Shown: positions 48,801 to 58,801 of the stretch, piece by piece
Numbering within the stretch: the first letter of the stretch is position 1
How the letters are laid out: each line of letters starts with the position of its first letter
Origin: Pyricularia pennisetigena
Taxonomy: Eukaryota; Ascomycota; Sordariomycetes; Magnaporthales; Pyriculariaceae
Reading direction: 5' to 3'
Length of the DNA: 64,000 bases
Assembly: GCF_004337985.1 (NCBI RefSeq)
Contig: NC_043744.1
Coordinates: forward strand, 5,750,325 to 5,814,324
Translations under genes and position numbers: made by a program
Notes under the pieces: model-generated
Seen by the model: only the letters and a program-made list of their open reading frames with translations
What the model was told of the DNA's origin: nothing
Database searches by the model: none

Positions 48801-49803
48801 CCCATCCCTGCGGACAACCAAGAACTCGGTCAGCGGACGGTGCAGCACACAAAGCGAGACGCATCGACCCCTCTCCGCAGTACCGAAAGCGGTATTGTCG
48901 ACCAGGTCATCGTTACGACCAATCAAGACGGTCTTAAATACGTCAAGGTGCGCGTGCGAACCACCAAGATCCCGCAGATCGGTGACAAGTTCGCATCCAG
49001 ACACGGACAAAAGGGTACAATTGGTGTCACATACAGACACGAAGACATGCCATTCACCAGGGAGGGTATCACCCCTGACATTATCATCAACCCCCACGCC
49101 ATTCCTTCTCGTATGACAATTGCCCATTTGATCGAGTGCTTGTTGTCAAAGGTCGCAACGCTCAAGGGTATGGAGGGCGATGCCACGCCCTTCACAGAGG
49201 TTACTGTGGATTCGGTCAGCAACCTCCTGCGTGAGCACGGATACCAATCCCGAGGCTTTGAGGTCCTCTATCACGGCCACACAGGTCGCAAGTTGCGAGC
49301 TCAAGTCTTCTTTGGACCGACCTACTACCAGCGTTTGAGGCACATGGTGGACGACAAGATCCACGCACGAGCGCGTGGTCCCGTCAATATCATGACTAGA
49401 CAGCCGGTGGAGGGTCGTGCACGTGATGGTGGTCTGCGTTTCGGAGAAATGGAACGTGATTGCATGATTGCACACGGAGCAGCCTCCTTCTTGAAGGAGA
49501 GGTTGTTTGAGGTTTCGGATGCATTCAGGGCGCACATCTGCGGCATTTGTGGGCTGATGACGCCCATTGCGTACGTTATTTTCTTGTTTCTCTCCCTTTT
49601 GGCTGAAAAGACTCATTGCTAACATCAAACCGCTCCACAGCGATCTAACGAGGAAAACATTCGAGTGTCGACCATGTAGGAACAAGACCAAGATTGCGCA
49701 GGTTCACATACCTTATGCGGCCAAGCTCCTTTTCCAAGAGCTGGCGTCGATGAACATTGCCACTAGAATGTTTACAGAGAGGTCGGGAGTTTCGATTCGC
49801 TGA
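45825..49803 (+). CDS. rpb2: RNA polymerase II second-largest subunit Rpb2
   Basis: Catalytic subunit of RNA polymerase II. Exons: 45825-48263, 48342-49570, 49641-49803; total 1,277 codons with the stop, so 1,276 aa, typical for fungi. The start [12 protein letters not shown] is acidic as in relatives. Diagnostic regions: RPB2 fork and lobe motifs, the [19 protein letters not shown] segment, [14 protein letters not shown] (hybrid-binding), the [15 protein letters not shown] loop, [19 protein letters not shown], and the C-terminal zinc site CGIC ... CRPC split by intron 2 (joined as PIADLT). The protein ends in the clamp sequence [18 protein letters not shown]. Branch sites ATGCTAACC and the CAG acceptor support intron 1. 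A standard phylogenetic marker, intact here. Confidence 0.97.
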
Positions 49804-50285
49804 TGTGGATGGCAAGTCACGAGTCCGGGATGGGGTGTTGGTGGAATTTGGCTTATTGGTGGTGCAAAAGTGGAAGCATTGCAAGATTGGCATGCATCAT
49901 AGTATGTTTTCTATGGCAGTCATGGGGCCGAGCCAAGCTTGGTTCGGCTTGCCGGCTGTCATTTTCCCCTTTCGTTCCAACATATAACCACTGTGTACGT
50001 TTAGGTCTGTGAAGAAGCGCATTTTGGAGTCGCGGCAATTTTTCGATATTGGAAAAGGAGCGGTGTTAGTAATTAACCAAGAATAAGACAAAAAAAGACA
50101 ATGATAGCAATGATGATCTGGTGCAAATGAAATCTAGAAGGGGTCTATATGTATTTGTTGGTACAAGAAGTCTAGTGACGGTTCCACGTGTCCTTTGTCT
50201 GTGTTGATACAATAAATAATCGTACAAGTTTCCTGCCTCAATACTGTGGCGTTGAATTTCTCAATATACAAGTTTGATATCACGT
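49804..50285. other. Convergent 3' ends of rpb2 and pet117
   Basis: 482 bp without a coding frame; presumably both 3' UTRs. Confidence 0.5.
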
Positions 50286-50678
50286 TCATGGCCTCCCTTT
50301 ATCAGGAGGACCAAGCGGCGCCTCATGCGTGACGTCCCGAACGGACTGGCCCTTTTTGTACTCCTCCTCGAGCTGGCGCTGCATGTCAAAATCGAGCTGG
50401 CGCTCGCGCTTAATGCGCTGCTGTTCCATGTCGCGGATGACGCCTTGATGCATTGCCTAGAACATTTTTGATTCGTGGTGTTGGCGTCCATGTTTCTCAT
50501 TTTCGAGCGATTGTTTTTTTTTCAAGTTGACCATTTACGGAGTCTAGGCCACCTTGGATGAAATGGGAACAAGAAGACGTACAGCTTTTTCGGCCTTTTG
50601 CTGAAAGTGCACAAATATCACCGTCGTTGCGGCAAAGAGCGAGGTGCCCAGCAGGGTGAGCTTGGATGCGCGTGACAT
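50286..50678 (-). CDS. pet117: Cytochrome c oxidase assembly protein Pet117
   Basis: Small mitochondrial protein needed for cytochrome c oxidase assembly, linked to haem a synthesis through Cox15 in yeast (family knowledge). Two exons on the minus strand: 50678-50583 and 50456-50286, 88 aa. Exon 1 encodes MSRASKLTLLGTSLFAATTV with one hydrophobic segment and the VHFQQKAEKA end; exon 2 continues AMHQGVIRDMEQQRIKRERQ and the LEEEYKKGQSVRDV tail. The order (short head, one TM or signal-like segment, long charged helix) matches Pet117. An in-frame upstream ATG (50750) would add 24 basic residues but is not the family start. The C-terminal Pro-rich end (APPGPPDKGRP) looks lineage-specific. Head-to-head with vma10, 554 bp apart. 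Confidence 0.9.
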
Positions 50679-51232
50679 TGTCTTGTATTTAATAGGTTTC
50701 TGGGGCTTCGGTTTGATAATGACAGTTTTCAGCGGCCTGGCTACCTGCACCGTTGCATTCCCAACATCCGCCTCTTTGAGATAGATGTCTGTAATTATAT
50801 CCCAACTTGCATGAACAGAAAATCGCGTCCCGGGTTACCGCGTCTGGCAGAGGGTGGAATGATGTAATTTTTCTGCCGTCCCAGACCACCATGCCACCCG
50901 GCCGGCGTTCCTTTCATCCCTGCACAGCGGCGTCGGCTCGGGCTTGGCGCTTGCTTTGGGGGGGTGAAAGCTCCAAGGTCGGGTTGTTTCCCCACATTAG
51001 CACAGGCGCAGCAAGCAGTCGACTTGGTTGGACCAGCGGAGCTTGGTTTGGAGGCTCCAAGCGTCGATTGAATCACGACAAGACCAGACAACAATCAACT
51101 TATCATCCCTACGCATCTATCATCTCGCCAGCCGCCTACTGTAACAACACAGGGGCATTTCAGCCCGTCGATTCCATCTCTGCAACCTGCGATTTCCTTC
51201 CCGAGGCGTTTTCGCGACAAACAGAATTCACA
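50679..51232. promoter_or_regulatory. Shared divergent region of pet117 and vma10
   Basis: 554 bp between divergent start codons. No coding frame or clear core-promoter motif recognised by eye. Confidence 0.45.
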
Positions 51233-52068
51233 ATGGTTCGTCGGATGCAATCGCCCATCGAAGCCTCCACAGTAGCGAACAAGAGACGCCAAAGCTAACC
51301 CGTTTGCTTCCCGACAGTCTGCTCAAAGTTCAGCGGGTATCCAGACCCTGCTCGAGGTACGGATCCCGTCTTCCCTAGCGAATCTACCGATGCGGGACAG
51401 GGGAAAAAAAAAACGGCTATGCATCGGGATGACGACTAACGGAGCCGGGTGTTGCGATGACTTGTAGGCCGAGCGTGAGGCGTCCAAGATTGTCCAGAAG
51501 GGTGAGTCCAAAACCAAACCACAGCTGCACCTGCGGCTCGTGTGCTAACATTTCATGTATCAATCTAGCACGGGAATGTATGTACACACCGAATTAAACC
51601 CCTCCTTCTCCCGCCGAAATCATCGAACCCATCACACAGGCACCACGCAAACCCTCCAGCGGCCCATTCTCGGCGTTAACCCGTCCCCTCTTTACGATTC
51701 GCAGTCCGCACAAAGAGAGTCAAGGAGGCCCGCGACGAGGCCAAGAAGGAAATAGAAGCCTACAAGGCCGAGAAGGAGAGCGAATACAAGGCGTTTGAGT
51801 CCAAGGTTCGTCCATCTGTCTCTCTCCCTTGCTACTAATCAAAAAGCCCATCCTGCAGAGAGAAAGACTAACCCGCGCAAACACCATCACCCTTCACCCT
51901 CTATAGCACACCCAAGGCAACAAGCAGGCCGAGGAGGAGGCCAACAAGGAGGCCGAGACCCAGATCAAGGAGATCAAGGAGGCCGGCAAGAAGCACCAGG
52001 ACAAGGTCATCAAGGACCTGCTCAAGGCCGTCTTTGAGCCTCACCCTGTACCGCCGACTGCCGCTTAA
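51233..52068 (+). CDS. vma10: V-ATPase subunit G (Vma10)
   Basis: Peripheral-stalk subunit of the vacuolar proton pump; it forms the E-G heterodimer holding V1 in place. I read six exons: 51233-51235 (only ATG), 51318-51356, 51468-51501, 51569-51577 (9 nt), 51705-51805, 51907-52068; 348 nt in total, 115 aa, the usual size for subunit G. The protein reads SAQSSAGIQTLLEAEREASKIVQ... then KAREFRTKRVKEARDEAKKEIE, where a Phe (TTC) split across exons 4 and 5 replaces the Tyr usual in relatives. The C-terminal half is a charged coiled coil (KEAETQIKEIKEAGKKHQ) ending PHPVPPTAA. Every phase agrees. The splitting off of the start codon and the 9-nt exon make transcript prediction by software error-prone. 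Head-to-head with pet117. Confidence 0.93.
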
Positions 52069-52345
52069 GCTGTTGATCTTTTTTTTTTTTATTGTTTGGA
52101 GAACCAGATTGGCGTCATGTTTTTGCACTGAGCTTATAGAAAGATGAATCAAGCAGCACGTTGCAAGATTGTTCCATTGAGTAGTTGTAGTATGCATCAA
52201 CGCTTTTTGACTTTTGTCTTTTTTTTTTTCTATTAACCTTTACGCCAGATTGTATGCCGCTATGAAAACAAACCAGGGGCGAGTGCTGGTGTCAAATACA
52301 TTGATGTACACATTAATCAACCCCGAACAGCCACCTCCAGACGAT
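52069..52345. other. Convergent 3' ends of vma10 and the CTNNBL1-like gene
   Basis: 277 bp, AT-rich with T-runs at about 52080-52090 and 52220-52230; no coding frame. Confidence 0.5.
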
Positions 52346-54304
52346 TTAATCTTGAAGGAATTCCCGTAGTGTCGTCAGCATATCATGCATCTCCTTCCCG
52401 TTCTCCGTCTCCACATCCACGGCATCGGCCTGTTCCTTTAAGCTCCTGTTCAGCAGCTCCAAAGTCTCGTCCCTATCCGCCAGCAGCGTCTGGATCTTTT
52501 TCTTTGCCCCATCGTCCTCGGCCACCAGCCAAGCGAGCATCACGTCGATGCTCTGGAGCACAAACAGCCCCGCGTCCAGCCGGCGAGAGAAACGCTCGTC
52601 CTCGTCCAGCTCGTCCATGCCGGCCGCGTCCACGGCCGCCACCCTGCCCGCGTACTCCCGGCGCAGCAGGACGAGCCTCTCGGTCTTTTCGTAGTCCTTC
52701 TCCACAAACTTGGCCAGCGTCCGGATCCGCTCCGCGCTCTCCGTCGGCAGCAGCCTCAGCATGCACGCAAAGATGCTGATGAGGTGCTCCACAACCCTCG
52801 GGTCGCGCTTCTTGGACGAGCCCTTGGCACTGCTACTGCTGCTGCTGCTGCTGCTGGTCTTCATGAACAGCGTAAACAACGTCTTGAGCCCACCGTACTC
52901 GACGATCAGCTCGCACACCCCGGCCTCGCGGCTCTGCGCCACCGCATGATCCAGCAACCGCAGCGCCGGCGTGCGAGCCTTCTTGGCCGTCGGGCTGCCG
53001 ATCAGCACCAGGCACAGGGCGTGGCCCTCGGCATCGACAAACTTTTGCTTGCCTTCGGGCCGGTCGACGATGCACGTCAGCGCCTCGAAGCAGTTCTCCA
53101 TGAACTCCTCCTCGTCCCCGCCGCGCTCCGGATCCCGCGCGCGGTACGGCGCCACCAGCTGCAGCAGCGGCTCGACCGCGTCCAGGTCTCGCGCCAGCCT
53201 GTCGCGGTTCGCTGGGCTCGCCTGGGCCAGAATGGCCAGCATCTCGGCCGCGTACTGCTTGTTCTGCGATACGGGCTCCTCGGCCTTGGCGGCCCGGGCC
53301 AGGAGCCACTTGAGCAGGGGGTCGCAGCGCCCAACCGTCTCTGCCGTCGCGGGCCGGCCGCCGCACAGGTTCTCCACGACCTCGAGGATGCGGTAGACGC
53401 CCTCGCGGTCGGCCTCGTCGCCGGCCTCGTCGAGCCGCTCCAGGTTCGACACGAGCAGCGACAGCAGGTCCGCCTCGAGCAGGGCGTCGACCAGCGCCGC
53501 CCAGTCGTCCTCGGTCGCGCCCTCGACGTCGTCGCCCGTCAGCTCCGCGACGATCTGCACCGCCGCGAGCGCAATGTCCGTGTTGTCGTGCGCCAGCAGG
53601 CCCGTCAGCGACCCGGCGGTGCCGAGGCGCGCGAACTCGGCGTAGAGCGAAGGGTGCTCGGCCAGGATGCCGAGGTTGCGCACGGCCGCGTCCAGGTCCG
53701 CCTCGCTGTCGATGAACTTGGCCGGGTCGTCTGCGTGGCGGGCGCGCAGCTCGGCGTTGCGGTTGATCTTCTTCTCAAGCGCCAGGGCCGTGCGCCGCAG
53801 CCATGCCGCGTCGAACTTGTCGTCCGGAGGAGGGGCAGCGCTGTCGGCCGACTCGACAAAGTCCAGCACTTCTGCTTCCTGCCGTGTTATGCCACCACCA
53901 AAGAAACGGCCGTCTTCGTCGTCGTCTGGGATGTCGTCGTCGGGTGGTGCCGACGGGCCGTAGTCTCCATCTTCATCGTCTTCGGGCGGCGGCGCAGGGC
54001 CTGCTTCTACGTCGTTCTCGTCGTCGTCGTCGTCTACTTGGGCGTGGCGGCTTGAGGAGGGGTTCAGTTTGGCGGATTTGTAGATCTCATCTGTCCATTG
54101 ACATGTCAGTGTTTTTGTAAACAGATGACAAAGAAGGACAAACTGCTTACTTGGATCGCGGACGGGGTCCAGCTTGCGTTTGCTAGGAAGACCCGAGCTC
54201 TGCGGACAAGTACCGGTATTTTTTAGTACACGATCAATGTGAAGCTGTTGAGTGCGAGTGATATGCTTCAAACTCACCTTGAAAAGGTCGTCAATGCTCG
54301 TCAT
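52346..54304 (-). CDS. CTNNBL1-like armadillo-repeat protein (spliceosome-associated)
   Basis: Homologue of beta-catenin-like protein 1, an ARM-repeat factor associated with the Prp19/CDC5L spliceosome complex in animals (family knowledge). Exons on the minus strand: 54304-54278, 54199-54151, 54090-52346; 606 aa. Exon 1 gives the family start MTSIDDLFK; exon 2 SSGLPSKRKLDPVRDP; exon 3 begins NEIYKSAKLNP. A long acidic segment (about residues 40-80, DDDDDENDVEAGPAPPPEDDEDG) precedes helical ARM-like repeats to about residue 560, including PALRLLDHAVAQSREAGV and the C-terminal LLADRDETLELLNRSLKEQ. A Ser homopolymer (SSSSSSSSSSS) sits at about 480. Both introns (78 and 60 nt) are stop-free multiples of three, and no nearby stop lies upstream of the start ATG in this frame, so retention would still give protein. 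Head-to-head with the phosphatase gene, 355 bp apart. Confidence 0.9.
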   Translation of the reverse strand: MTSIDDLFKVSLKHITRTQQLHIDRVLKNTGTCPQSSGLPSKRKLDPVRDPSKQFVLLCHLFTKTLTCQWTDEIYKSAKLNPSSSRHAQVDDDDDENDVEAGPAPPPEDDEDGDYGPSAPPDDDIPDDDEDGRFFGGGITRQEAEVLDFVESADSAAPPPDDKFDAAWLRRTALALEKKINRNAELRARHADDPAKFIDSEADLDAAVRNLGILAEHPSLYAEFARLGTAGSLTGLLAHDNTDIALAAVQIVAELTGDDVEGATEDDWAALVDALLEADLLSLLVSNLERLDEAGDEADREGVYRILEVVENLCGGRPATAETVGRCDPLLKWLLARAAKAEEPVSQNKQYAAEMLAILAQASPANRDRLARDLDAVEPLLQLVAPYRARDPERGGDEEEFMENCFEALTCIVDRPEGKQKFVDAEGHALCLVLIGSPTAKKARTPALRLLDHAVAQSREAGVCELIVEYGGLKTLFTLFMKTSSSSSSSSSAKGSSKKRDPRVVEHLISIFACMLRLLPTESAERIRTLAKFVEKDYEKTERLVLLRREYAGRVAAVDAAGMDELDEDERFSRRLDAGLFVLQSIDVMLAWLVAEDDGAKKKIQTLLADRDETLELLNRSLKEQADAVDVETENGKEMHDMLTTLREFLQD

Positions 54305-54659
54305 CTTCTCATAGTTTGCCTGATTGATATACTGCAAGATTCTGTCAGTGTTTACCGGATTTCGGTTTAAAGTCAAGGTATTCACTGTGGGTTGGGTTTT
54401 GGAGCTGATATCGTCATTCGTGTCGGGACGCGCCGATTGGAATGGAAAGGGACCATTGAATTTCGTGCTCTGCGCCTTACAATGCGCACTGTATTCTGCC
54501 GTTACACTCAACCCTCTTGTTGCAGGAGGCCGTACCACGACTTGCAGGTTTGAGACTCAAGACATTAAAACAACTCATTTCCTCATTGGATCTAAATACA
54601 GTCTTGTATAACTCTACCATACTATAATTCCTTCACCCACCAACCAGCCATCAGTGACA
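54305..54659. promoter_or_regulatory. Shared divergent region of CTNNBL1-like gene and histidine phosphatase gene
   Basis: 355 bp between divergent start codons, the tightest head-to-head pair in the window. Both promoters and leaders must be here. No motif is called. Confidence 0.45.
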
Positions 54660-55743
54660 ATGGCTCCTACACTCATTCTCATACGTCACGCTCAGGCGGA
54701 GCACAATGTTTCCAATAAGTGCACCCCCCCCGCACCTTGGATAAAGGACTATATCAAAAAAAAAATAAAAAATAAAAAATACAAACAAATCCCACACAAT
54801 ATAGGGAGCTAACTCCAGAAACACAAGACTATAGCATTCCCGACCCCGAGCTGACGCCACTCGGCAAGGAGCAAGCCGCTGCGCTCTCTGCGCACCTGCA
54901 GAAACGCCTGCCGGGCTCTCTCGACCCTGAACTCATCGTCGTCAGCCCTTTCCGGCGGTGCCTGCAGACGGCCACTATTGCCTTTGACTGGTTGATCGAC
55001 GCAGAATCCGGCAAGTCAAAGGTTCCCATGGTGGCCAACGCCAGCTGGCAAGGTAAAATTTCTTTCTCTCTCTTTTTTAGTCTCTCATTGACTTCGAATT
55101 TGTTGTATAACAACGCAAGCAACTGCCGAAGTCTGCCCCACTACTGTCATGAGCTTTATACTATAGTACAGAAGCAGCGATGTGAATTTGAGACCCCATC
55201 ATGTTATTACGGGACCAGAGTTTTTCAAGCAAAATCAGCAAACAGAACCAAGAAAGAACACATTAACCAAGACTCCTCCATATAGAAAACGCAGACAAAC
55301 CCTGCGACACGGGAACGGACCCGACCCTCGTGGCCCCAAATTTCCCCCACATAGACTTTAGCGCCCTGGACCCCGTGTACCCGGACAAGACGTCTCCCGA
55401 GGCGTCGCTTTACCACTACACGCGCGAGGCCCTGCTCGCCCGCGCCCAGTCCTGCCTGCGCGAGCTGCGCTCTCGGCCCGAGCGCGTCATCGCCGTCGTC
55501 TCGCACTCGGCCTTTATGCGCCAGGCCGTCACGGGCTGCTGGTACATGAATGCCGACTACCGCATCTTTGACTTTGCCGATGCGGGCGAGGACGAGTCGG
55601 CTCCTTTGAGGCTGGTCCAGTGGGATGAGACCAAGGGAGGTGGCATGGGCCTGAGCTTGGAGGTCGGGGTCGCGCTGGGCGAGGGCCTGCCCGAGACCTT
55701 GAGCGATGCCGTGCCCGCGGAGGATAAGAAGCTGCCCGAGTGA
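54660..55743 (+). CDS. Histidine phosphatase (phosphoglycerate-mutase-like) family protein
   Basis: Member of the histidine phosphatase superfamily, 254 aa, exons 54660-54718, 54805-55052, 55286-55743. The catalytic RHA motif is LIRHAQAEHN (the nucleophilic His is in exon 1), and the second active-site His is in VSHSAFMRQ. ELTPLGKEQAAALS and VVSPFRRCLQTATIAF are the usual family elements. It resembles the fungal YOR283W/Pmu1-type broad-specificity phosphatases rather than true glycolytic mutase, but substrate cannot be set from sequence. The C-terminal tail (ALGEGLPETLSDAVPAEDKK) is acidic. Intron 1 (86 nt) starts GTGCAC, a less usual donor, with an unusual C-run after it; the junction (AA|G) restores K. 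Intron 2 is long (233 nt). Confidence 0.87.
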
Positions 55744-56565
55744 GTGTGGTCGACTTGGTCTCAAGGGGGCGACGTCCTCTAAAATTTGGGGGAGGGTGGA
55801 TGCCCGATCAATTGGTGCCACAGGGAACGATTGTCCTTTATTGCTTGCTATCTGTCAAGAATGACGAACGAAGGGGGTGCGAAGGGGCATATAACTGATA
55901 CAAGGGGAGGACTCCTGAGAACTAACTACATTTGCTTCTCATTTGAACTAGAGACAATGGCATGTCATGAGCGTAATCAATCGCCTTCAACCATAGAGAA
56001 TAAAACACGGGGGTCTAGGCGTCAGAGAGCTCAATGTTGTAGTTTAGATGTCGGATTCGCGCAGTAGGGCTGGCTTGCAGATTGAAGCTGCAACGCCCCA
56101 TTGTCAATCGCGATCCTGTCGTTTGACCGAATGGTCCAGGTCAAAGTTCTCTACTTGCCTCAAGCAAAGAATCTGTCACTTGGCACGTTAGCATAAAGGC
56201 CTCACTGATAGATCACCGCATCGACGCCCCAGGAAAATTTCAAGGTAAAAAAATTTGTCATGCTGCGATTCGAGCAGGGCCATCATGATTTTGGTGCTCC
56301 GAAGAAAGAAAATCCGAAACGAGACAAGCATTCCTTGACGCCCGCCACCATGGATCCGTCTTGAGATTCCTCCCTTTTGGCATCGTTGAGATTTAACAAA
56401 AAAAGAAAAAAGCTTTGACATGTCCCTTCCCTCTTTTGCGGTCATCAACGGGCTAATTCCACTTTCCCCTCGGACCAAAGACCGTCTCATACCGCTTTCG
56501 CCGTTACCGTCTCAAAAACAATAAAAAGCCAGAGAAACAACCGCCACCCATCAACCGGAGGTCAT
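55744..56565. other. Intergenic region, no gene seen
   Basis: 822 bp of AT-rich DNA between convergent genes, with an A-rich stretch near 56397-56413. No gene recognised. Confidence 0.5.
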
Positions 56566-58061
56566 TTATGCCCTAGACATGACACCCCAGGCGCGGATGA
56601 TGTTGTCGGTGTAACCGGCGAACAGGGTCTGGCCGTCGGCGCTCCAGGCGAGCGAGATACACTCGGGCTCCCGGCTCTTCTTGCCAACGGCGGCGAACTC
56701 GGGCTTGAGCTCATCGACCTTGCTCTTCTTCTCCAGGTCGAAGATGATGATGCTTGAGGCGGTGGCAGCGCACAGCCAGTACCTGTTGGGGGAGAAGACG
56801 AGGGCGTGGATCTCGTCGTTGGCGTTGAGCGAGTACAGGTGCTTGGACTCGTTCAGGTCCCAAAGCATGGTGGTGCCGTCCTTGCCACCCGAGGCGCAGA
56901 GGGATCCGTCAGGGGAGATGGTGACGGTGTTGATGTAGCCGGTGTGGCCGATGTGGTCAGTCTGGAGCTTGCAGCTAGAGAGCTCCCAGACCTGTTGACA
57001 GATTGTGTTTGAAGGTCAGCTTGCTGTTGCCGTACAAAATTTCGGTGACATGTCAAACAAACCCCAAAGGGTAGATTAAAGGGATCAGTGCTTGGTGAAT
57101 AAGATTGGTCTCATGGCCCGAGGGCTCTGAAGTAGCAAATACTTTAAATAGCAAAGCATCATGTGGAGGTTAAAATCACGAATACTCGGTAGGAAATCAA
57201 CGCACCTTGACAAGCTTGTCCCAGCCGGATGAGACAATCACGGGGTTCTGGGGGTTGGGCGAGAAGCGCACGCACGAAACCCACTCGGAGTGGCCCTTCT
57301 CGGTGATGGTGTATTTGCAGTCGCCCAGGGTGTTCCACAGCTTGATGGAGCGGTCACGCGAGCCGGAAACAATCTGCCTGTTGTCGGCAGAGAAGGAGAC
57401 GGACAGAACGTCGTTGGTGTGGCCGACGAAGCGGCGGGTGGTGGTGCCAGTGGCGAGCTCCCAAAGGCGCAGGGTCTTGTCCCACGAGGCAGACAGGGCG
57501 TAGGCGCCATCCGACGAGATAACCTGTATTTCAGATCCCCATCATCAGCCAAATCGCCCCTGCTGTGTTTTCCTTTACCGTGCTTCCCACAGCACGATGG
57601 TGTTTTTCCATCTCGAGGTTTTCAACGTACGCAGTCCGAAACGATGTGCGAGTGACCCTTCAGCGACCTCTTAGGATAGCCGTAGGAAGTCTCGTCACGG
57701 GTAAGGTTCCAGATGATCAGGGTCTTGTCTCGGCTGCTGGAGAGGAGCATGTTGGGGCTGCGAAAGGAGAAATGTGAGTATTTTCGTCAGGTCGACTCGA
57801 ACGCCAAGGACGCTGGGATCGGTTTCCTACTTCTCCATGGAGGTAGCCAAGCTGGTGACCCAGCCATTCTGCGAGCAGAAAAGAGGCAATCGTCAGTAAA
57901 ATTTCTCGTGATACTCGCCGGCGCGTGGGCGTCGATGCGAGCAGCGGAGGGGCAGTCGCAAACGTCCGCTGGCCTCCGTCTTTGTCCTCGCAAGACTTGG
58001 GAATTGGGGATTGACATACGTGGCCCTCGAGGGTGCCCTTGAGAATGAGCTGCTCAGCCAT
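56566..58061 (-). CDS. cpc-2: RACK1 homologue (Cpc2/Asc1/Mip11), ribosome-bound WD-repeat protein
   Basis: Guanine nucleotide-binding protein beta-like subunit that sits on the 40S ribosome and scaffolds signalling; in Neurospora cpc-2 is needed for general amino-acid control (family knowledge). Five exons on the minus strand: 58061-58020, 57868-57831, 57757-57631, 57523-57206, 56991-56566; exactly 316 aa, the family length. [14 protein letters not shown] begins WD repeat 1; seven WD repeats follow, with WD dipeptides (IIWN, LRLWEL, IKLWNT, VKVWEL, TMLWDL). It ends [11 protein letters not shown]. The intron between exons 4 and 5 (56992-57205) is the longest and houses a C/D snoRNA, listed separately. 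Strongly conserved throughout, no break. Confidence 0.97.
57082..57167 (-). ncRNA. snR24: U24-type C/D box snoRNA inside the RACK1-homologue intron
   Basis: On the minus strand the intron contains a C box ATGATGC (57162-57156), then TATTTGCTACTTCAGA (57142-57127), a C'-like ATGAGAC, the CACCAAG element (57097-57091) and a D box CTGA (57088-57085). The TATTTGCTA and CACCAAG blocks are the signature antisense elements of U24, which guides 2'-O-methylation of the large-subunit rRNA. In budding yeast U24 also resides in the intron of the RACK1 homologue ASC1 (established), so host and guest match. The terminal stem is not obvious and the ends are approximate. Confidence 0.85.
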
Positions 58062-58801
58062 ATTTGCAAGTTTGCTGTGTGAGGCAGACGAGACGAGACC
58101 GAGGGAATTGGATGTTGGATTCGGGGAGAAATTTCAGTCTCTTCTCGTCTCCAGAATTCGCCTTTCCACTCTGTATTTTCGAAGGCGAGTTGTGCGTTAG
58201 GTGGGGCAAGAGGGAAAAGTGAATGATGAAGGGAACTGGCCAATCAGAAGCGGGCATGCGTGGCCCAAGCTTGCCTGACAAAGACCCACCCACCGCGCGA
58301 AGGCGTCGCGGTACCTGGGAGTTTGAGGGAACGGAAGTCGAGAATTCGAGCAACGACCAGGTAAGCATCAAGCTACGCAGCACTTTGCGTAGATCTTACA
58401 TCTATGCCTACTTTCACAAATTGCAACAAAGCACGTTCGTAAATTCTCTTGTGAGATGCAATTGCAGGTGAAGTGAAGTGAAGTGAAGTGAAGTGGATAT
58501 CATTGTTTAATGCTCAACCGCGGAATCCTGCTTGCACCCTTTGCGTGCAGGTTCCTTCACCACGTAGGTACCCATACAAATTATGCAAAGCCCAATAATA
58601 CAGCGTGCGCCAAAAACTCCTTGCCAAATGCCATGTTGCCCGTGACCTTGATGCAGAACTTTGCAAACCAAGCCATTCGAGTTTCTTGGTTGCAAGAACC
58701 GAGTGGGTATGAAGTAAGACAAAGCGTGCTGAAAAGCCCCTCAAGCTCTTGTAGCCCAGGACCAAAGAAGGGTGTTGACCCCGATGAGAGATGCCGCGAT
58801 T
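58062..58801. other. RACK1 upstream region with GTGAA microsatellite
   Basis: 740 bp upstream of the RACK1 homologue and 3' of taf8. It contains GTGAA repeated five times at 58468-58492; otherwise no gene is seen. Confidence 0.5.
58468..58492. repeat. GTGAA microsatellite, five units
   Basis: Five perfect GTGAA units, followed by GTGG. Confidence 0.95.

Noticed and set aside
50679..50750. Upstream in-frame ATG that would extend pet117 by 24 residues
   Set aside because: The family start is MSRASKLTLL; the extension is basic and not seen in the family as I know it, so it is more likely leader sequence.
52784..54055. Long + strand frame opposite the CTNNBL1-like gene
   Set aside because: Shadow of a GC-rich conserved coding exon; Arg/Gln/Leu-rich and without any domain.
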